Assembly (NCBI GenBank): GCA_963715025.1
Contig: CAVQQQ010000009.1
Location: 806,001-870,000, forward strand
Direction of reading: 5' to 3'
Length of the DNA stretch: 64,000 nucleotides
From: DASSJT01 sp963715025
GTDB taxonomy: Bacteria; Actinomycetota; Actinomycetes; Actinomycetales; Dermatophilaceae
The translations under genes and the position numbers were made by a program. Positions 36,225 through 44,847 of the stretch are shown in pieces; within the stretch, counting starts at the first letter, position 1, and each line of letters starts with the position of its first letter. A model generated the notes under the pieces. It saw nothing but the letters and a program-made list of their open reading frames with translations. It was not told the DNA's origin and ran no database searches.

Positions 36225-38321
36225 ATGGATACCGCCACCTTCACGCCAGGAACCGAGCCGACGGCCACGCCGCCGTCCTCGGAGCTCACCCTGCCGGCCC
36301 GTACGTCCCGCTCGCGCCACCGGGCCCGCTTGGCCGCCCTCTGGCGCGGCCCTGACGGCGACCCGAGCTGGGCGCGTCCGGCATTCGTCGGCCTCCTGTT
36401 CGCGACCGCGATCTTCTACCTCTACAACCTCACCGCCAGCGGCTGGGCCAACTCCTTCTACTCCGCGGCGGTGCAGGCGGGCAGCGCGAGCTGGGAGGCG
36501 TTCTTCTACGGCTCCTCCGACGCCGCGAACTCGATCACCGTCGACAAGCCCCCGGCCTCCCTCTGGGTCATGGCCCTCAGCGTCCGCGTCTTCGGGCTCA
36601 GCTCGTTCAGCATCCTCCTGCCCGAAGTGCTCATGGGAGTGGCCACGGTCGGAGTGCTCTACGCGACGGTCAAGCGGCAGTTCGGCGCAGCCGCCGGGCT
36701 CATCGGCGGTGCGGTCATGGCCCTCACGCCGGTTGCGGTCCTGATGTTCCGCTTCAACAACCCGGACGCGCTGCTCACCCTGCTCATGGCGATGGCCGCC
36801 TACGGGACGGTCCGGGCGATCGAGAAGGCGAGCCCGCGCTGGATGGCTCTCGTGGGCCTGCTCATCGGCCTCGGCTTCCTCACCAAGACCCTCCAAGTTC
36901 TCTTGGTGGTCCCCGCTCTGGCACTTGCCTACCTGATCGCGGCCCCCACCACCCTCCGCAAGCGGATTCTCCACACCCTCGGCGCGTGCGTTGCCATGGT
37001 GATCGGGGCCGGCTGGTGGGTGGCCATCGTCGAGCTCGTCCCGGCCGCAATGCGTCCCTACATCGGCGGCTCGCAGACCAACTCCTTCCTCGACGTCACC
37101 TTCGGCTACAACGGGTTCGGCCGCCTCACCGGCAACGAGACGGGGTCTGTCGGCGGCGGCAACGGCTGGGGCGCCACTGGGCTGACCCGCATGTTCTCCT
37201 CGAGCATCGGGGGCCAGATCTCCTGGCTCATCCCGAGCGCCCTGCTGCTGCTCGTCATGGGACTCGTGCTGCGCGGACGCGCGCCGCGCACGGACGGCCG
37301 CCGCGCGGCATACATCGTCTGGGGCGGATGGCTCCTCGTGACCGGGCTGACGTTCTCCCTGATGGCCGGGATCTTCCACGAGTACTACACGGTTGCCCTG
37401 GCGCCCGCCGTCGGCGCGCTCGTCGGCATGGGCGCGCAGGAGGCATGGGAGCACCGCGGGCGTGCCATCGGCGCCGTCACCCTCGCGGCCGCCACGGCTG
37501 CCGCTGCCGTATGGTCCTTCGTCCTCCTGTCACGCACGACCGACTGGCACCCCTGGCTTCGCTACGTCGTCTTCGTCGTGGGCTTGGCCTCGGCCGTGCT
37601 GTTCCTGGTCCTGGCGCGGCTCGACCGGCGGGCTGTTCCCGTGGTCGCGGCGGGCGCGCTCGTGGCCGCACTGCTCGGACCCCTGGCCTACTCGGCCAAT
37701 ACCGTCGCCACTGCGCACACCGGCTCGATCGTGACTGCAGGGCCTGCGACGGGACGCGGCGGATTCGGAGGCGGCCCAGGGGGTATGCCGGGTGGCCCGA
37801 CGGCCGGGTCCACTCGCCAGGGCGCCCCAGGGCTCCCCGGTGGGCAGACGGGCGGGCAGACGGGCGGCCGGGGCGGCGGGGCGGGCGGCCTGCTCGACGC
37901 GTCGACCCCGAGCACCGAAGTCGTGGCGGCCCTGTCGCAGAACGCCGACAGGTTCACCTGGGTGGCGGCTGCGATCGGCTCGCAGAACGCCGCGGGACTC
38001 CAGCTCGGCACGCAGCTGCCCGTCATGGCGATCGGCGGGTTCAACGGCTCCGATCCCTCGCCGACGCTGGCGCAGTTCCAGCAGTACGTGGCGGCCGGGA
38101 AGATCCACTACTTCCTGCCGGGCGGCGGCTTCGGCGGAGCCGGGCTCGGCGGCCTCGGTGGCGGGCCGGGTGGTGGCAGCGGCCACGGCAGCGAGATCAG
38201 CCAGTGGGTCGCGGCCAACTTCACCTCGGTGAGCATCGGCGGTTCGACCTTCTACGACCTCACCCAGCCCCTGACCGGCACCGCCACGTCGGGTTCGGCG
38301 ACCACAGCCACCACGACCTGA
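36225..38321 (+). CDS. ArnT/PMT-type membrane glycosyltransferase (GT39-like)
   Basis: 698 residues. At least ten membrane helices in the first 500. The first periplasmic loop has 'SITVDKPPASLWVMALSVRV' with the diagnostic DKPP, and 'FRFNNPDALLTLLMAMAAYG'. The C-terminal part is an extracytoplasmic domain with a Gly/Pro/Gln-rich linker (about 513-560), then 'MAIGGFNGSDPSPTLAQFQQ'. Such enzymes move sugars from a polyprenyl-phosphate carrier to an envelope acceptor; the next gene could make that carrier. ATG at 36225; a GTG three codons earlier is possible. Confidence 0.88.
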   Translation: MDTATFTPGTEPTATPPSSELTLPARTSRSRHRARLAALWRGPDGDPSWARPAFVGLLFATAIFYLYNLTASGWANSFYSAAVQAGSASWEAFFYGSSDAANSITVDKPPASLWVMALSVRVFGLSSFSILLPEVLMGVATVGVLYATVKRQFGAAAGLIGGAVMALTPVAVLMFRFNNPDALLTLLMAMAAYGTVRAIEKASPRWMALVGLLIGLGFLTKTLQVLLVVPALALAYLIAAPTTLRKRILHTLGACVAMVIGAGWWVAIVELVPAAMRPYIGGSQTNSFLDVTFGYNGFGRLTGNETGSVGGGNGWGATGLTRMFSSSIGGQISWLIPSALLLLVMGLVLRGRAPRTDGRRAAYIVWGGWLLVTGLTFSLMAGIFHEYYTVALAPAVGALVGMGAQEAWEHRGRAIGAVTLAAATAAAAVWSFVLLSRTTDWHPWLRYVVFVVGLASAVLFLVLARLDRRAVPVVAAGALVAALLGPLAYSANTVATAHTGSIVTAGPATGRGGFGGGPGGMPGGPTAGSTRQGAPGLPGGQTGGQTGGRGGGAGGLLDASTPSTEVVAALSQNADRFTWVAAAIGSQNAAGLQLGTQLPVMAIGGFNGSDPSPTLAQFQQYVAAGKIHYFLPGGGFGGAGLGGLGGGPGGGSGHGSEISQWVAANFTSVSIGGSTFYDLTQPLTGTATSGSATTATTT

Positions 38322-38331
38322 GGTGGGCACC

Positions 38332-39579
38332 ATGACCCAGCCGGTCCTGGACGTGGTGATCCCGGTCTACAACGAGCAGGCAACCCTCGCCGCCTGCGTC
38401 CTGCGATTGCACAGCCAGCTCGTCGACACGTTTCCCTACCCGTTCAAGATCACGGTTGCTGACAACGCCAGCACGGACAACACCTGGCACGAGGCCATGG
38501 ACCTCGCCGACCGCCTGCCGGCCGTGGCCGCAGTGCACTTCGACCAAAAGGGCCGCGGGCGTGCCCTCAAGCGGGTCTGGCTGGACTCCCCCGCGCCGAT
38601 CCTCGCCTACATGGACGTGGATCTCTCCACGGACCTCGACGCCGTCTGGCCCCTGGTGGCGCCGCTGATGTCGGGCCACTCCGACCTGGCCATCGGCACG
38701 CGGCTCCACCCCAGCTCACGAGTGGTGCGCGGCCTCAAACGGGAGGTCATCTCACGCGGCTACAACGTGATGCTCCGGGCTGCGCTCGGCGCTCGCTTCT
38801 CGGACGCCCAGTGCGGCTTCAAGGCCATCCGGCGCGACGTGGCGCACGAGCTCCTGCCCCTGGTCGAGGACCCCACCTGGTTCTTCGACACCGAGCTGCT
38901 GGTGCTGGCCGAGCGATCCTCGCTGCGGATCCACGAGGTGCCGGTCGACTGGTACGACGACCCCGACTCCCGCGTCGACATCGTCTCCACGGCGATGGAC
39001 GACCTGCGGGGTGTCTGGCGGCTGCGGCGAGCCCTGTGGCGCCGTGCCGTTCCCCTCGATGGCATCGCCGACCGGATGGGCCGGGGTCTTCGCGAGGGCG
39101 GCGTGGTCCGCCAGGCCGCCCGCTTCGCCGGCGTCGGCGCGCTCAGCACGCTGCTCCACCTCGGCTTGTTCGCCCTCCTCGCCACCGGCCTCGCGTCGGT
39201 CCAGCTCGCCAACACGGCAGCCCTGGTGATCGCCACGGTCTTCAACACCTGGGCCAATCGCCGCTGGACCTTCGGTGTCCGTGGCCGGGCACGCGCCGTG
39301 CAGCACCAGCTCCAGGCCTTGACCGTCTTCGGGATCACCTGGGCGATGTCCTCAGTCGGTCTGGCCCTCCTCAACATGGTGGCGAGCGCGCCGCCGACGT
39401 GGGTGCAGACCACGGTGATCGCCGTGGCCAACGTCGTCTCGACGGCTCTGCGGTTCCTCGCGATGAAGTCGTGGATCTTCGCCGGGCCGACGGCTCACAG
39501 CGCGGTGACGGTGAAGTCGCCGCTTGGGGATTCGAAGAACACGACGAAGGGCCCGTCGGAGCCGTCCATCGTGCCGTGA
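38332..39579 (+). CDS. Polyprenyl-phosphate glycosyltransferase (GT2) fused to a GtrA-like domain
   Basis: 415 residues. GT2 domain (about 1-235): 'VLDVVIPVYNEQ', 'ADNASTDNTW', 'YMDVDLSTDLDAVWPL' (DxD) and 'SDAQCGFKAIRRDVA', as in dolichol-phosphate mannose synthases. The C-terminal four-helix GtrA part has 'RFAGVGALSTLLHLGLFALL' and 'FNTWANRRWTFGV'. It would load a sugar on a lipid carrier and flip or anchor it for the ArnT-like enzyme just upstream. ATG at 38332 follows GAGGTGGG, 10 bases after the previous stop. Its last 85 bases overlap the convergent gene, so the true stop may be masked by an indel. Confidence 0.87.
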   Translation: MTQPVLDVVIPVYNEQATLAACVLRLHSQLVDTFPYPFKITVADNASTDNTWHEAMDLADRLPAVAAVHFDQKGRGRALKRVWLDSPAPILAYMDVDLSTDLDAVWPLVAPLMSGHSDLAIGTRLHPSSRVVRGLKREVISRGYNVMLRAALGARFSDAQCGFKAIRRDVAHELLPLVEDPTWFFDTELLVLAERSSLRIHEVPVDWYDDPDSRVDIVSTAMDDLRGVWRLRRALWRRAVPLDGIADRMGRGLREGGVVRQAARFAGVGALSTLLHLGLFALLATGLASVQLANTAALVIATVFNTWANRRWTFGVRGRARAVQHQLQALTVFGITWAMSSVGLALLNMVASAPPTWVQTTVIAVANVVSTALRFLAMKSWIFAGPTAHSAVTVKSPLGDSKNTTKGPSEPSIVP

Positions 39580-40139
39580 CAGACCGACACGACTCCTTGG
39601 TCGACCTTCGCGGTGTCCGGGCAGTCGATCGAGGTGACCTCGCCGCCGTTGCTGCTCATTGCTGACCGCACGGCCTGCTCGAGGCTGCCCCCGTCGAGGC
39701 CGCCGCCCGCTCCGACCGAGACCACCTTTCCTGTGGCGGTGCCCGTGTACGGGATCGCGAACGCCACAACGACCATCAGGAGAACGGCCAGCAGTGCTAT
39801 CGACGACATGACGAATGCGGCGATCGCCAGCCCCCTGCCACGCGGCCGAGGCATGACGTACGGCTGCGGCGGGTAGCCCCATGGCGGGGCTCCGGGTGCC
39901 GGCCCCGGGGGCGTATGACCCGGCGCGGGCGGCCCGGCTCCTGGTGCCGACCATTCAGGCGGCACGGATGACGCCGGCGGCGGTGGCGGCGGCCATTGGG
40001 CCGGGTATGCCGGATGCTCACCCTGCCACCCGGGCGGCGGCGCGGTACCTGGCGTTGGCTCCGGGGTCGTCCCCCGCCCCGGCCCTGCGATCGAATCCTG
40101 CGTTGGCTGCGAGACGTCCGGCTCGATGTCGTCGCCCAT
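39495..40139 (-). CDS. Pro-rich membrane protein with DUF4333-type C-terminus
   Basis: 214 residues. The N-terminal 105 residues are rich in Pro, Gly and Ala ('PAYPAQWPPPPPPASSVPPE'); one helix ('GLAIAAFVMSSIALLAVLLM') leads to an extracytoplasmic domain with 'TSIDCPDTAKVDQGVVSVCH', the DUF4333 Cys pair. It shares its plan with 15944-16555. ATG at 40139 follows GAGGAGGGCG. Function unknown. Confidence 0.72.
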   Translation of the reverse strand: MGDDIEPDVSQPTQDSIAGPGRGTTPEPTPGTAPPPGWQGEHPAYPAQWPPPPPPASSVPPEWSAPGAGPPAPGHTPPGPAPGAPPWGYPPQPYVMPRPRGRGLAIAAFVMSSIALLAVLLMVVVAFAIPYTGTATGKVVSVGAGGGLDGGSLEQAVRSAMSSNGGEVTSIDCPDTAKVDQGVVSVCHGTMDGSDGPFVVFFESPSGDFTVTAL

Positions 40140-40219
40140 GTCGCCCTCCTCACCGAGACCCGCACCCAGCATGTCAGTTCGGCCGCCACAGGCGACCGAC
40201 TTGACCCGACTTGCCGGGC

Positions 40220-41068
40220 TCAGCCAGCGGCTGCGGACCGCAAGGCGACCAGCTCCAGCAGCCTGGCAGCCTCGGCCTGCACCGCCGCCCGCGCCGGGCC
40301 GAGATACTTCCGGGTGTCGACGACGGTCGGCTGCGCATCGAGCACGCCGCGGACCGTGCGCGTGAACACGCTGTTCAGGTGGGTCGCGATGTTGATCTTC
40401 GTCATGCCTGCCCGGACCGCGGAGACGATGCCCTCGTCAGGCACTCCGGAGGAGCCGTGCAGCACGAGAGGCACGGAGACCTGGCTGCGAAGTGCGGCGA
40501 TCAGTTCCACGTCGAGCCGGGCGCTGCGCTCGGTCATGGCATGCGACGAGCCGACCGCAACTGCGAGGGCATCGACCCCGGTGTCCCCAGCGAACGCTGC
40601 AGCCTCCTCGGGGCCGGTGCGCACCCCCGGCGCATGGACGCCGTCCTTGCCGCCGATCTCGCCCAGCTCGGCCTCCACGCTGACGCCTGCGCGATGACAG
40701 CGCTCGACAACCCTGCGGGTCACCGCCCGGTTCGCCGCGTCGTCCAGGGCCGAGCCGTCGAACATGACCGACGTGAAACCGAGCTCGAGCGCCTCGTCGA
40801 CGAGTGACCCGCTGACCGCGTGGTCGAGGTGCAACACGACTGGGGTGCTCGCCCGGTCCGCCAGCACACGTGTTGCCGTGGCGATGGGCGCGAGTGACCC
40901 GTGGAACGCCACGGTGTTCTCGCTGATCTGGAGCACGACGGGCAAGGAGGTCTGCTCCGAGGCTGCGATCAGGGCCTCGGCGTGCTCGAGGTGGATCACG
41001 TTGAAGGCGGCGACACCCCGGCCCAGGTCCCGAGCGTGCGTCAGGACGTCGCGAAGCGGTCTGAGCAC
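40220..41068 (-). CDS. Class II fructose/tagatose-bisphosphate aldolase
   Basis: 282 residues. Zinc and active-site segments 'VVLHLDHAVSGSLVDEAL', 'VSVEAELGEIGGKDG', 'AVAVGSSHA' and 'VLHGSSGVPDEGI', then 'KINIATHLNSVFTRTV', match KbaY/GatY/FbaA. It should split the bisphosphate made by the PfkB kinase into dihydroxyacetone phosphate and glyceraldehyde 3-phosphate. Start GTG at 41068 behind AAGGAG. Last gene of the minus-strand amino-sugar operon. Tagatose bisphosphate as substrate follows from the cluster, not from visible residues. Confidence 0.88.
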   Translation of the reverse strand: MLRPLRDVLTHARDLGRGVAAFNVIHLEHAEALIAASEQTSLPVVLQISENTVAFHGSLAPIATATRVLADRASTPVVLHLDHAVSGSLVDEALELGFTSVMFDGSALDDAANRAVTRRVVERCHRAGVSVEAELGEIGGKDGVHAPGVRTGPEEAAAFAGDTGVDALAVAVGSSHAMTERSARLDVELIAALRSQVSVPLVLHGSSGVPDEGIVSAVRAGMTKINIATHLNSVFTRTVRGVLDAQPTVVDTRKYLGPARAAVQAEAARLLELVALRSAAAG

Positions 41069-41071
41069 GGC

Positions 41072-42010
41072 TCAGCTCCTTGGTGAATCGGCTCGACGGA
41101 GGACTACGGCCGGGAGCAGCCGCTCGACGTCCGCCTGGTCCACGGTCCCGGCCATGGGCTGGAGGACTGCTGCGGCGGACCAGGCCACGGCCACCGCCAG
41201 CGTGTCGGTCCACGGGGCACTCGCGGCCAGGCCGGCGGCGACCGCAGCGACCGCTGCATCCCCGGCACCGGTGGGATTGCCCGAGACCGGCTGGGAGATC
41301 CGCGCGGCCATGGCGATTCCGTCCTCCTGGACCAGCAGCATGCCATCCGCTCCCGCCGAGGCCAGCACCGTCCGGGCCCCCAGCCGCTGCAGGAGTGCGG
41401 CGCCGGTGGCCAGATCGCCAGTCCCGGTCACCTCCAGCAGCTCGTCGCGGTTGGGCTTGACGACGTCTGGAGCGGCGGCGAGTGCCTCGAGCAACGGCTC
41501 ACCCGAGGCGTCGAGCACCGTCCGGCAGCCGGCCCTGCGGGCCACCTCGATGACCCGCGCATAGGCGTCGACGGCCAGCCCCTGCGGAAGACCTCCAGAG
41601 GCGACGACAACGGTTGCCGAGGTATGCCGGACAAGCCGGTCGAGATGGACCAGGAACCTCTCCCACTCCGCGGCCCCGACCAGCGGACCGGGCTCGCTGA
41701 ACAGGGTCGCATCGCCGTCGCGCCCGGACACGACGGTGAGGGTCCGGCGCGACTCCGCGGCGAACTCGCCGAAGTCATGGCGCACCGCCCGAGCGTCGAG
41801 GTCTCTCCGGATCCGCGCCCCAACCGCACCCCCAAGCAGCCCGGTGGCAACCACGGCAACGCCACGCTGCGTGAGCACCGACGCTACGTTGACACCCTTG
41901 CCCCCCGCAGTCTCGATGACGGAGGTCACCCGATGGCTCGTCCCGGGACGGAGTTCGGCCACGGCGTACGTGACGTCGAGCGCGGCATTCAGGGTCACCG
42001 TGACGATCAC
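41072..42010 (-). CDS. PfkB-family sugar-phosphate kinase (tagatose-6-P or 1-phosphofructokinase type)
   Basis: 312 residues. It opens 'IVTVTLNAALDVTYAV', then 'ETAGGKGVNVASVLTQRGV', 'DVVKPNRDELLEVTG' and the catalytic-Asp signature 'NPTGAGDAAVAAVAAGLA'. Members such as LacC and FruK phosphorylate ketohexose phosphates. In this cluster it would turn tagatose 6-phosphate (or fructose 6-phosphate) into the bisphosphate for the adjacent aldolase. GTG start overlaps the ROK kinase stop; the aldolase start follows 3 bases later. Confidence 0.88.
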   Translation of the reverse strand: MIVTVTLNAALDVTYAVAELRPGTSHRVTSVIETAGGKGVNVASVLTQRGVAVVATGLLGGAVGARIRRDLDARAVRHDFGEFAAESRRTLTVVSGRDGDATLFSEPGPLVGAAEWERFLVHLDRLVRHTSATVVVASGGLPQGLAVDAYARVIEVARRAGCRTVLDASGEPLLEALAAAPDVVKPNRDELLEVTGTGDLATGAALLQRLGARTVLASAGADGMLLVQEDGIAMAARISQPVSGNPTGAGDAAVAAVAAGLAASAPWTDTLAVAVAWSAAAVLQPMAGTVDQADVERLLPAVVLRRADSPRS

Positions 42011-42951
42011 GCGATGTCCCAGGCCAGGCACGCTGCGCCGAGGCACCCAGCTCGATCGCCGAGCGCTGCCAGGGCCAGGACAGGAGGGCGCTGGAAGGTC
42101 AGCGCACCAAGGATCCGCGCGCGCAGCGGCGCCATCAGCACCTCGCCGCTCTGGGCGAGCCCGCCGCCGATGAGGACACGATCCACCCCGGTGAGTGTGA
42201 TGGCCATGACAATCGCCCGGGCAAGGGCATCGACCGCGCGGGCCCAGACCGCCTGGGCGTGCGGGTCCCCGTCCGCGACCAGTGCCGCGATGCCCTCCGC
42301 ACCGAGCCGGCCCGCGCGATCGGAGGCGCCACCCGTCATCTCGGCGTAAGCCTTCTCGACGGCCGACGCCGAGCTGACCGCCTCCAGGCACCCCCGGCCG
42401 CCGCATCCGCACAATGGCCCGTCGGCCTCGACCACGACGTGACCCAGCTCGCCGGCCCAGCCGTCGGCCCGCACCACGTGACCGTCCAGCATGAGGGCCC
42501 CGGCGACGCCGGTCCCGAGCGGCACGAAGAGCGCGTGCCGGGCGCCCCTGGCCGCGCCGACCGTGCACTCGGCCAGAAGGCCGGCCCGCACGTCATGCCC
42601 CAGGACCACGGGCACGCCGAGGTTCCGCTCGAGCGGCGCGACCAGCTCGAGGTCCTGCCAGCCGAGATTCGCCGAGAAGACTGCCACGCCGCGCTCTTCG
42701 TCGACCAGTCCGGGGACGACCACTCCGCACGCAGCCAGGCGGACGGCATACCCCTGTTTGTCGGCCTGCGCCAGGAGCTCCCCCACCGTGGCCTCGAGCA
42801 CCTTGGCGAGAACACCCGGCTCGTGCAGTCCCGGTGGCGTGGGCACCGTGGTGCGCACGACCTCGGCGCACGTGCGGTCGACCAGGGCCGCCTTGATCCG
42901 CGTGCCGCCGACATCGACGGCCGCGACCAGGTCGACGGTCAAGTCTGGCAC
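42007..42951 (-). CDS. ROK-family sugar kinase
   Basis: 314 residues from GTG behind GAGGAA. ATP phosphate loop 'AAVDVGGTRIKAALVD', catalytic-base region 'VVLGHDVRAGLLAEC', and the ROK zinc signature 'CGCGGRGCLEAVSSASA' preceded by 'GELGHVVVEADGPL'. No HTH, so it is an enzyme. It likely phosphorylates the imported amino sugar (N-acetylgalactosamine kinase, AgaK-like), because the uptake system is ABC and not PTS. Part of the minus-strand operon. Confidence 0.87.
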   Translation of the reverse strand: MPDLTVDLVAAVDVGGTRIKAALVDRTCAEVVRTTVPTPPGLHEPGVLAKVLEATVGELLAQADKQGYAVRLAACGVVVPGLVDEERGVAVFSANLGWQDLELVAPLERNLGVPVVLGHDVRAGLLAECTVGAARGARHALFVPLGTGVAGALMLDGHVVRADGWAGELGHVVVEADGPLCGCGGRGCLEAVSSASAVEKAYAEMTGGASDRAGRLGAEGIAALVADGDPHAQAVWARAVDALARAIVMAITLTGVDRVLIGGGLAQSGEVLMAPLRARILGALTFQRPPVLALAALGDRAGCLGAACLAWDIA

Positions 42952-43042
42952 GACGGGTTCCTCGAGGTGTGTTGGGGGATGGGCAGTGGTCGGAGTGGCG
43001 GAGGTCGGAGTGGCGGAGGTCAGACGTGGCGGCGAGGTGGCG

Positions 43043-43960
43043 TTACACGACGTGGACATCGACCCCGACACTGCGCAGCTCCTCGACAGCGGCGGGGGGC
43101 GCGGATCCGTCGGTGACGAGCACGTCGATGGCCGGGGCGGCACAGATGCGGGCGAACGCGCGGTGGCCGACCTTCTCGCCGGTCGCGACGACCACGACGC
43201 GGTCGGCGCGCTGGACCATCAGGGCGTTGATGCCCGCCTCACCCTCATGTCGGCATGTGGCTCCGCCCGCAGCCGAGACTCCGTCGACGCCGAGGTAGAC
43301 CGTGTCGAGCCACAGCTCGGAGAGCACCATCGACGCGAGCGGCCCGGACAGCTCGTAGGACTCGGGTCGGGCGACGCCCCCGAGCGACACGCATCGGATG
43401 AACGGTCGCAGCACCATCTCCGTGGCGATGTTGAGCGCATTGGTGACGACGGTGATCGCGGGGCGCTCCGACGACATCGAGAGGTCGGAGCGCGCCGCCA
43501 GTCGCCGAGCGGTCGCGCTCGTCGTCGTGCCGCCGTTGAAGCCGACCACCGAGCCCTCCGCGGCCAGGTCCGCAGCAGCGGCGGCGACCCGCTCCTTCGG
43601 CAGGTCACCCGCTGTCGACTTGTAGCGCGCGGGCAGGTCGTACGCCACCGCCGTCGCGACGACCCCGCCGTGGGTTCGAGTGACCAGCTGTTGCGCGGCC
43701 AGCTCCCCGAAGTCGCGGCGCACCGTGGCCTCGGAGACGCCGAGCTCGTTGACCACCTGGGCGACCGTCAGCCGGCCGTGCTCGGCCAGCAGGCCGAGCA
43801 GGGCGCTCCAGCGGGCTCCGCGGTCCATCGCCCGGGCGGGCCCGGGGGCGGCCGGGCCTGAGCCAGCGGCGGCCGTGCCCGCGCCCGGGGCGGCGGCCGG
43901 TCCCGTGCCCGGGGCGGCCTCAGGTCCGGACCCCGGGGCGGCACCGGTCGCGTCGGTCAC
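43043..43960 (-). CDS. DeoR-family regulator (AgaR-like)
   Basis: 305 residues from GTG. DeoR HTH 'LLAEHGRLTVAQVVNELGVS' with 'EATVRRDFGEL', then a sugar-phosphate sensor with 'GFNGGTTTSATARRLA' and 'LGVDGVSAAGGATCRHEGEA'. Such repressors respond to phosphosugars of their own pathway. The first 44 residues are low complexity Gly/Pro/Ala; an ATG at 43828 just before the HTH is an alternative start. GTG overlaps the permease stop, so it is co-transcribed with the transport genes, giving feedback. Confidence 0.86.
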   Translation of the reverse strand: MTDATGAAPGSGPEAAPGTGPAAAPGAGTAAAGSGPAAPGPARAMDRGARWSALLGLLAEHGRLTVAQVVNELGVSEATVRRDFGELAAQQLVTRTHGGVVATAVAYDLPARYKSTAGDLPKERVAAAAADLAAEGSVVGFNGGTTTSATARRLAARSDLSMSSERPAITVVTNALNIATEMVLRPFIRCVSLGGVARPESYELSGPLASMVLSELWLDTVYLGVDGVSAAGGATCRHEGEAGINALMVQRADRVVVVATGEKVGHRAFARICAAPAIDVLVTDGSAPPAAVEELRSVGVDVHVV

Positions 43961-44847
43961 TTGACGGACCCCGCGGTCAGGCCGCCCACAAGGTGCTTCT
44001 CGATGACGGCGAACAGGATCACGACGGGGACGATAGCGATGAGGGAGGCCGCGAAGAGCTGGTCCCAGTGCTGCTCGTAGCCCGTGACATAGGAGTTGAT
44101 GCCGACGGTCAGGGGTTTGCGTGCGTCGTCGTGCATCAAGGTGAGGGCGACGACGTACTCGTTCCACGCGGCGATGAAGGTGAAGATCGTTGCGGTCACG
44201 ACCCCGGGCAGGGTGAGCGGCAGCATGATTCGCAGCAGCCGCGTGACCGTGCCGCAGCCGTCGAGCTCGGCCGCCTCCTCGACTTCCTTGGGGATCGAGG
44301 AGAAGAAGCCGTGCAGGATCCAGATCGCGAACGCCATGTTGAACGCCGCGTTGGTGAGGATGATCGACAGGTAGGTGTTGACCAGGTTGAACTGGAAGAA
44401 CTCGCGGTACAGGCCCACGACCAGCGACGTCGGCGAGAACATCTGGGTCACCAGCACCACGAACAGGAACGCCAGGCGCCCGGGGAACCTGAAGCGGGCG
44501 GTGAAGTATGCCGCGGGGATGGCGACCAGGATCACGATCACCGTGGAAGACACCGCCACCAGCACCGAGGTCTTGAGCCAGTTGAGGAAGCGCTCGTCGG
44601 CGAGCACCTCGCTGAAGGTGGAGAGCTTCCACTCCCTCGGCAGGATGGTCGTCGGCGTGGTGACCACGTCGCTGCTGGAGCGGAGCGAGTCCAGCAGCAT
44701 GACGAGGTACGGCCAGAGGAACGCGAAGGCGACGAATGCGCCGGCCAGCGGGAGCACGACGGACCGCCAGCGGCGCCACCCGGTTGGCTTGGACTGTGGC
44801 AGTCGCGGGGCTGTGGCGGTCGCGGGAGATGCAGTGAGGGTGCTCAT
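43957..44847 (-). CDS. Carbohydrate ABC transporter permease (MalG-like)
   Basis: 296 residues, six membrane helices. The permease signature reads 'EVEEAAELDGCGTVTRLLRI' (EAA loop contacting the ATPase), followed by 'MLPLTLPGVVTATIFTFIAA'. It pairs with the MalF-like protein encoded upstream; starts and stops overlap (ATGA). No ATPase is encoded in the cluster, so a shared MsiK-like ATPase elsewhere is expected, as is common in actinobacteria. Confidence 0.9.
   Translation of the reverse strand: MSTLTASPATATAPRLPQSKPTGWRRWRSVVLPLAGAFVAFAFLWPYLVMLLDSLRSSSDVVTTPTTILPREWKLSTFSEVLADERFLNWLKTSVLVAVSSTVIVILVAIPAAYFTARFRFPGRLAFLFVVLVTQMFSPTSLVVGLYREFFQFNLVNTYLSIILTNAAFNMAFAIWILHGFFSSIPKEVEEAAELDGCGTVTRLLRIMLPLTLPGVVTATIFTFIAAWNEYVVALTLMHDDARKPLTVGINSYVTGYEQHWDQLFAASLIAIVPVVILFAVIEKHLVGGLTAGSVK

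Noticed and set aside
36210..37454. Minus-strand frame of 414 residues
   Set aside because: Antisense of the ArnT-like gene, with no start context.
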